Shown piece after piece: positions 62,311 through 64,000 of a stretch of 64,000 nucleotides of DNA. The DNA comes from Chitinophagaceae bacterium (GTDB lineage Bacteria; Bacteroidota; Bacteroidia; Chitinophagales; Chitinophagaceae). Numbering within the stretch: position 1 is the stretch's first letter; each line of letters opens with the position of its first letter. The DNA is taken from NCBI GenBank assembly GCA_947454155.1, contig CANGIT010000003.1, positions 62,001 to 126,000 of the forward strand, in the 5' to 3' direction. The position numbers and the translations under genes are program-made. A model generated the notes under the pieces. That model did not search any database. It worked only from the letters and a program-made list of their open reading frames with translations, and was not told the origin of the DNA.

Positions 62311-64000
62311 TCATCTGACCAGTGTAATATCTCCGGTCTTTCGCACTTTTTGTCCATTGGTCAGCTCGGCATCCAGTGTATATACGTATACATCCATTGG
62401 CTGAAGCTTGCCCTGATAAGTTCCGTCCCAACCATTATTTATGGAGTTGGTTTGAAAAATCAACTGGCCCCATCGGTTATAAATTTTCCAGTCGAGTTTG
62501 CCTATGCCATAGCCTTTGACTTTCACCATGCCATTCTCCCCGAAACGACCTGGCGTAAAAGCATTGGGAACATCCAGCAGCGGATCAATCAAAGCGCGGA
62601 CCTCTGAACGGAAAGTGTCTGTACAATTGTATAGATTGATAGCCACCAGTTGTGTTTGAAAGCTGCCTGTACTGATATATTGATGAGATGGGTGTGTTTC
62701 CTGCGAACTGGATCCATCTCCAAAATCCCATTGGTATTGAATGGCCCCGGTAGACTGATTGGTGAAAACAGTTGGCGTGTTGGTGATAGGCGGATCGGGC
62801 TGCCAGGTAAAAGCAGCATGAGGTATATCAGAAACAGTAATGCTAAACCATGCCGAAGTATCCACCAGATTGCAGGTATTGGGATCCCGGGCAATCAGCC
62901 TTACCAGATACGTTCCGGGTAGAGTATATGTCTTTATGGGATTCTCTACATTAGTGCTAGTACCGTCGCTGAATTGCCACGTAACATCGGATGTACCCGA
63001 TTGGTTGACAAAAGAAGCATGATAGGTGACACATCCTGCCGCAGGTGTAGAAAACTTCGCTTTCACCAGTGGATTCACGTTCAATGTCATCAACTTGGTA
63101 TCGGGTGAGTTGCAAAAATTGGTATCCTGCAATTGCAAAGTAACTGTGTAGATTCCGGTGGCGGAATAAGTGTGTGCCCCGTTGAATGAAATCTCTTTGG
63201 GTGATCCATCTCCATAATCCCAGATGAAACTTTGAGGCCCGAAATTTCCGGTGGTTGGCGTTGAGAGATTGGTAAAAGTATAACCCAAACTGGTGCAAGG
63301 CAAGTCCTTGGTGGCGGTGAAAGCCAGATTGGCTCGGTTGCTGCCGGCTTTGATATACAGATAGGAGGTATCTCTGATGTTGCAAGTAAGTGAATCTTCC
63401 GCAATGATGCGCACCCTGTAATTGCCCACAGCCGTATAATTGGTGAAGGTTGAAAACTGAGGAGCGATGGTGGTATCTTTTAAACCATTACCAAAATCCC
63501 AGTAGATTTTTTTGCATTTCAGCAAAGTATCGACAAAGTCTACACGAAAGGGCACACAGGATGCCGTATCGTTCACCACCGCGTTGATAGAGGGCCGAAC
63601 AGCCGCAGACACTCCGGTAAAATCCATTTCCACTTTTACGGCCGCTTCATTACAATTGTTGCTGCCATTGGTTCTGCGCCATACCCCAGGTGTAGTGGGA
63701 AAAGTGGCGCCACCATTACAATTGGCACAGATAGCCTGATAGATGATACCATTATCGTCGAACCTTGAGGTGCCTCCATCCACATGATCACCATTGCTGC
63801 CTCTGAACTGTCCAAAGTTGGAGCCGAACAATTGCGCTGATGCATTTTTTTTCAAGACAAAAAAATACAGGTCTTCACCATCGGGCTGCCCGATTCCGGC
63901 CAATGGATTCAATAATGGCAAGCCATTGGTGTTGCCTGATGAATACCCTTTCAGTACATTCAATCCTCCACCCCATCCCGATACATAAACATTCTCACAG
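62311..64000 (-). CDS. PKD-repeat T9SS type B surface protein, 5' partial
   Basis: The frame is open through the window end, where it starts CENVYVSGWGGG, an SBBP-like repeat segment of the kind found before PKD repeats, so the N-terminus lies outside. The visible part has four PKD repeats (WDFGNG, WDYGDG, WQFSDG, WDFGDG) and the gliding-type C-terminal domain (LDVPNAFTPGRFGENGMVKV, then IYNRWGQLIFQT and WDGTYQGK). It is exported by T9SS, probably as a surface adhesin. The following gene is a PorP/SprF protein. Confidence 0.93.
   Translation of the reverse strand, partial: CENVYVSGWGGGLNVLKGYSSGNTNGLPLLNPLAGIGQPDGEDLYFFVLKKNASAQLFGSNFGQFRGSNGDHVDGGTSRFDDNGIIYQAICANCNGGATFPTTPGVWRRTNGSNNCNEAAVKVEMDFTGVSAAVRPSINAVVNDTASCVPFRVDFVDTLLKCKKIYWDFGNGLKDTTIAPQFSTFTNYTAVGNYRVRIIAEDSLTCNIRDTSYLYIKAGSNRANLAFTATKDLPCTSLGYTFTNLSTPTTGNFGPQSFIWDYGDGSPKEISFNGAHTYSATGIYTVTLQLQDTNFCNSPDTKLMTLNVNPLVKAKFSTPAAGCVTYHASFVNQSGTSDVTWQFSDGTSTNVENPIKTYTLPGTYLVRLIARDPNTCNLVDTSAWFSITVSDIPHAAFTWQPDPPITNTPTVFTNQSTGAIQYQWDFGDGSSSQETHPSHQYISTGSFQTQLVAINLYNCTDTFRSEVRALIDPLLDVPNAFTPGRFGENGMVKVKGYGIGKLDWKIYNRWGQLIFQTNSINNGWDGTYQGKLQPMDVYVYTLDAELTNGQKVRKTGDITLVR

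Overview
The window looks like a chromosomal segment of a Bacteroidota bacterium, most likely from the Chitinophagaceae or a neighbouring family. The evidence is: two PorP/SprF-type outer-membrane proteins beside PKD-repeat proteins with the gliding/type IX secretion (T9SS) C-terminal domain, a small protein with a T9SS type A sorting domain, promoters of the TTTG-N19-TAnnTTTG type, futalosine-pathway menaquinone genes (mqnB, mqnD), a fused alpha/beta branched-chain 2-oxoacid dehydrogenase E1, and a DUF2795 protein. Species cannot be named from the sequence alone.

Region 1 (1-8429, all + strand, visibly A/T-rich) is a carbohydrate operon. It holds the end of a zinc alcohol dehydrogenase, mannonate dehydratase (uxuA), an SDR of the fructuronate reductase/UxuB type, a GH28-like enzyme, an MGH1-like glycoside hydrolase, and a beta-propeller/GH29 fucosidase fusion. 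The three secreted hydrolases probably release sugars from a pectin-like, uronate-rich and fucosylated glycan, and the first three enzymes take the uronate toward 2-keto-3-deoxygluconate.

Region 2 (8430-12342) is a small mobile element at a tRNA-Met gene. It has a large serine recombinase whose 3' end runs into the tRNA, a small overlapping upstream ORF, a MerR-like regulator, and a divergent pair encoding a zinc-motif protein and a small membrane protein. A 66-bp decayed copy of the recombinase 3' part lies at 8469-8534, just left of the element, which suggests serial insertions at this tRNA.

Region 3 (12408-15653) holds housekeeping genes: cobalamin adenosyltransferase, an ABC ATPase, trpS and a deoxynucleoside kinase. 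Region 4 (15730-22309) is a dense regulatory cluster: two 'multi-pass membrane protein - short histidine kinase - LuxR-type response regulator' modules and two orphan LuxR-type response regulators. A 492-bp intergenic region carries three exact copies of GTATTTTTACGA, and a second one carries strong hairpins and perhaps a small RNA.

Region 5 (22400-43806) is core metabolism and repair: a class IV aminotransferase, photolyase, mqnD/mqnB, two PTPS paralogues with folE, fabD, mdh, two secreted proteins, efp (with an unusual tip loop), accB/accC, the E1 fusion, a LolD-like ATPase, DUF2795, SemiSWEET, fabI, recN, a zinc-ribbon coiled-coil protein, Nif3 and an M32 carboxypeptidase. Region 6 (43817-64000) begins with a lipoprotein, a 1600-residue PKD adhesin-like T9SS protein and its PorP partner. 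It continues with a peroxiredoxin, grpE-dnaJ, a VWA protein, hpt, a GH73/LysM autolysin, an O-methyltransferase, a Na+/solute symporter and an FAD-linked oxidase. It ends with a second PorP + PKD pair cut by the window end.
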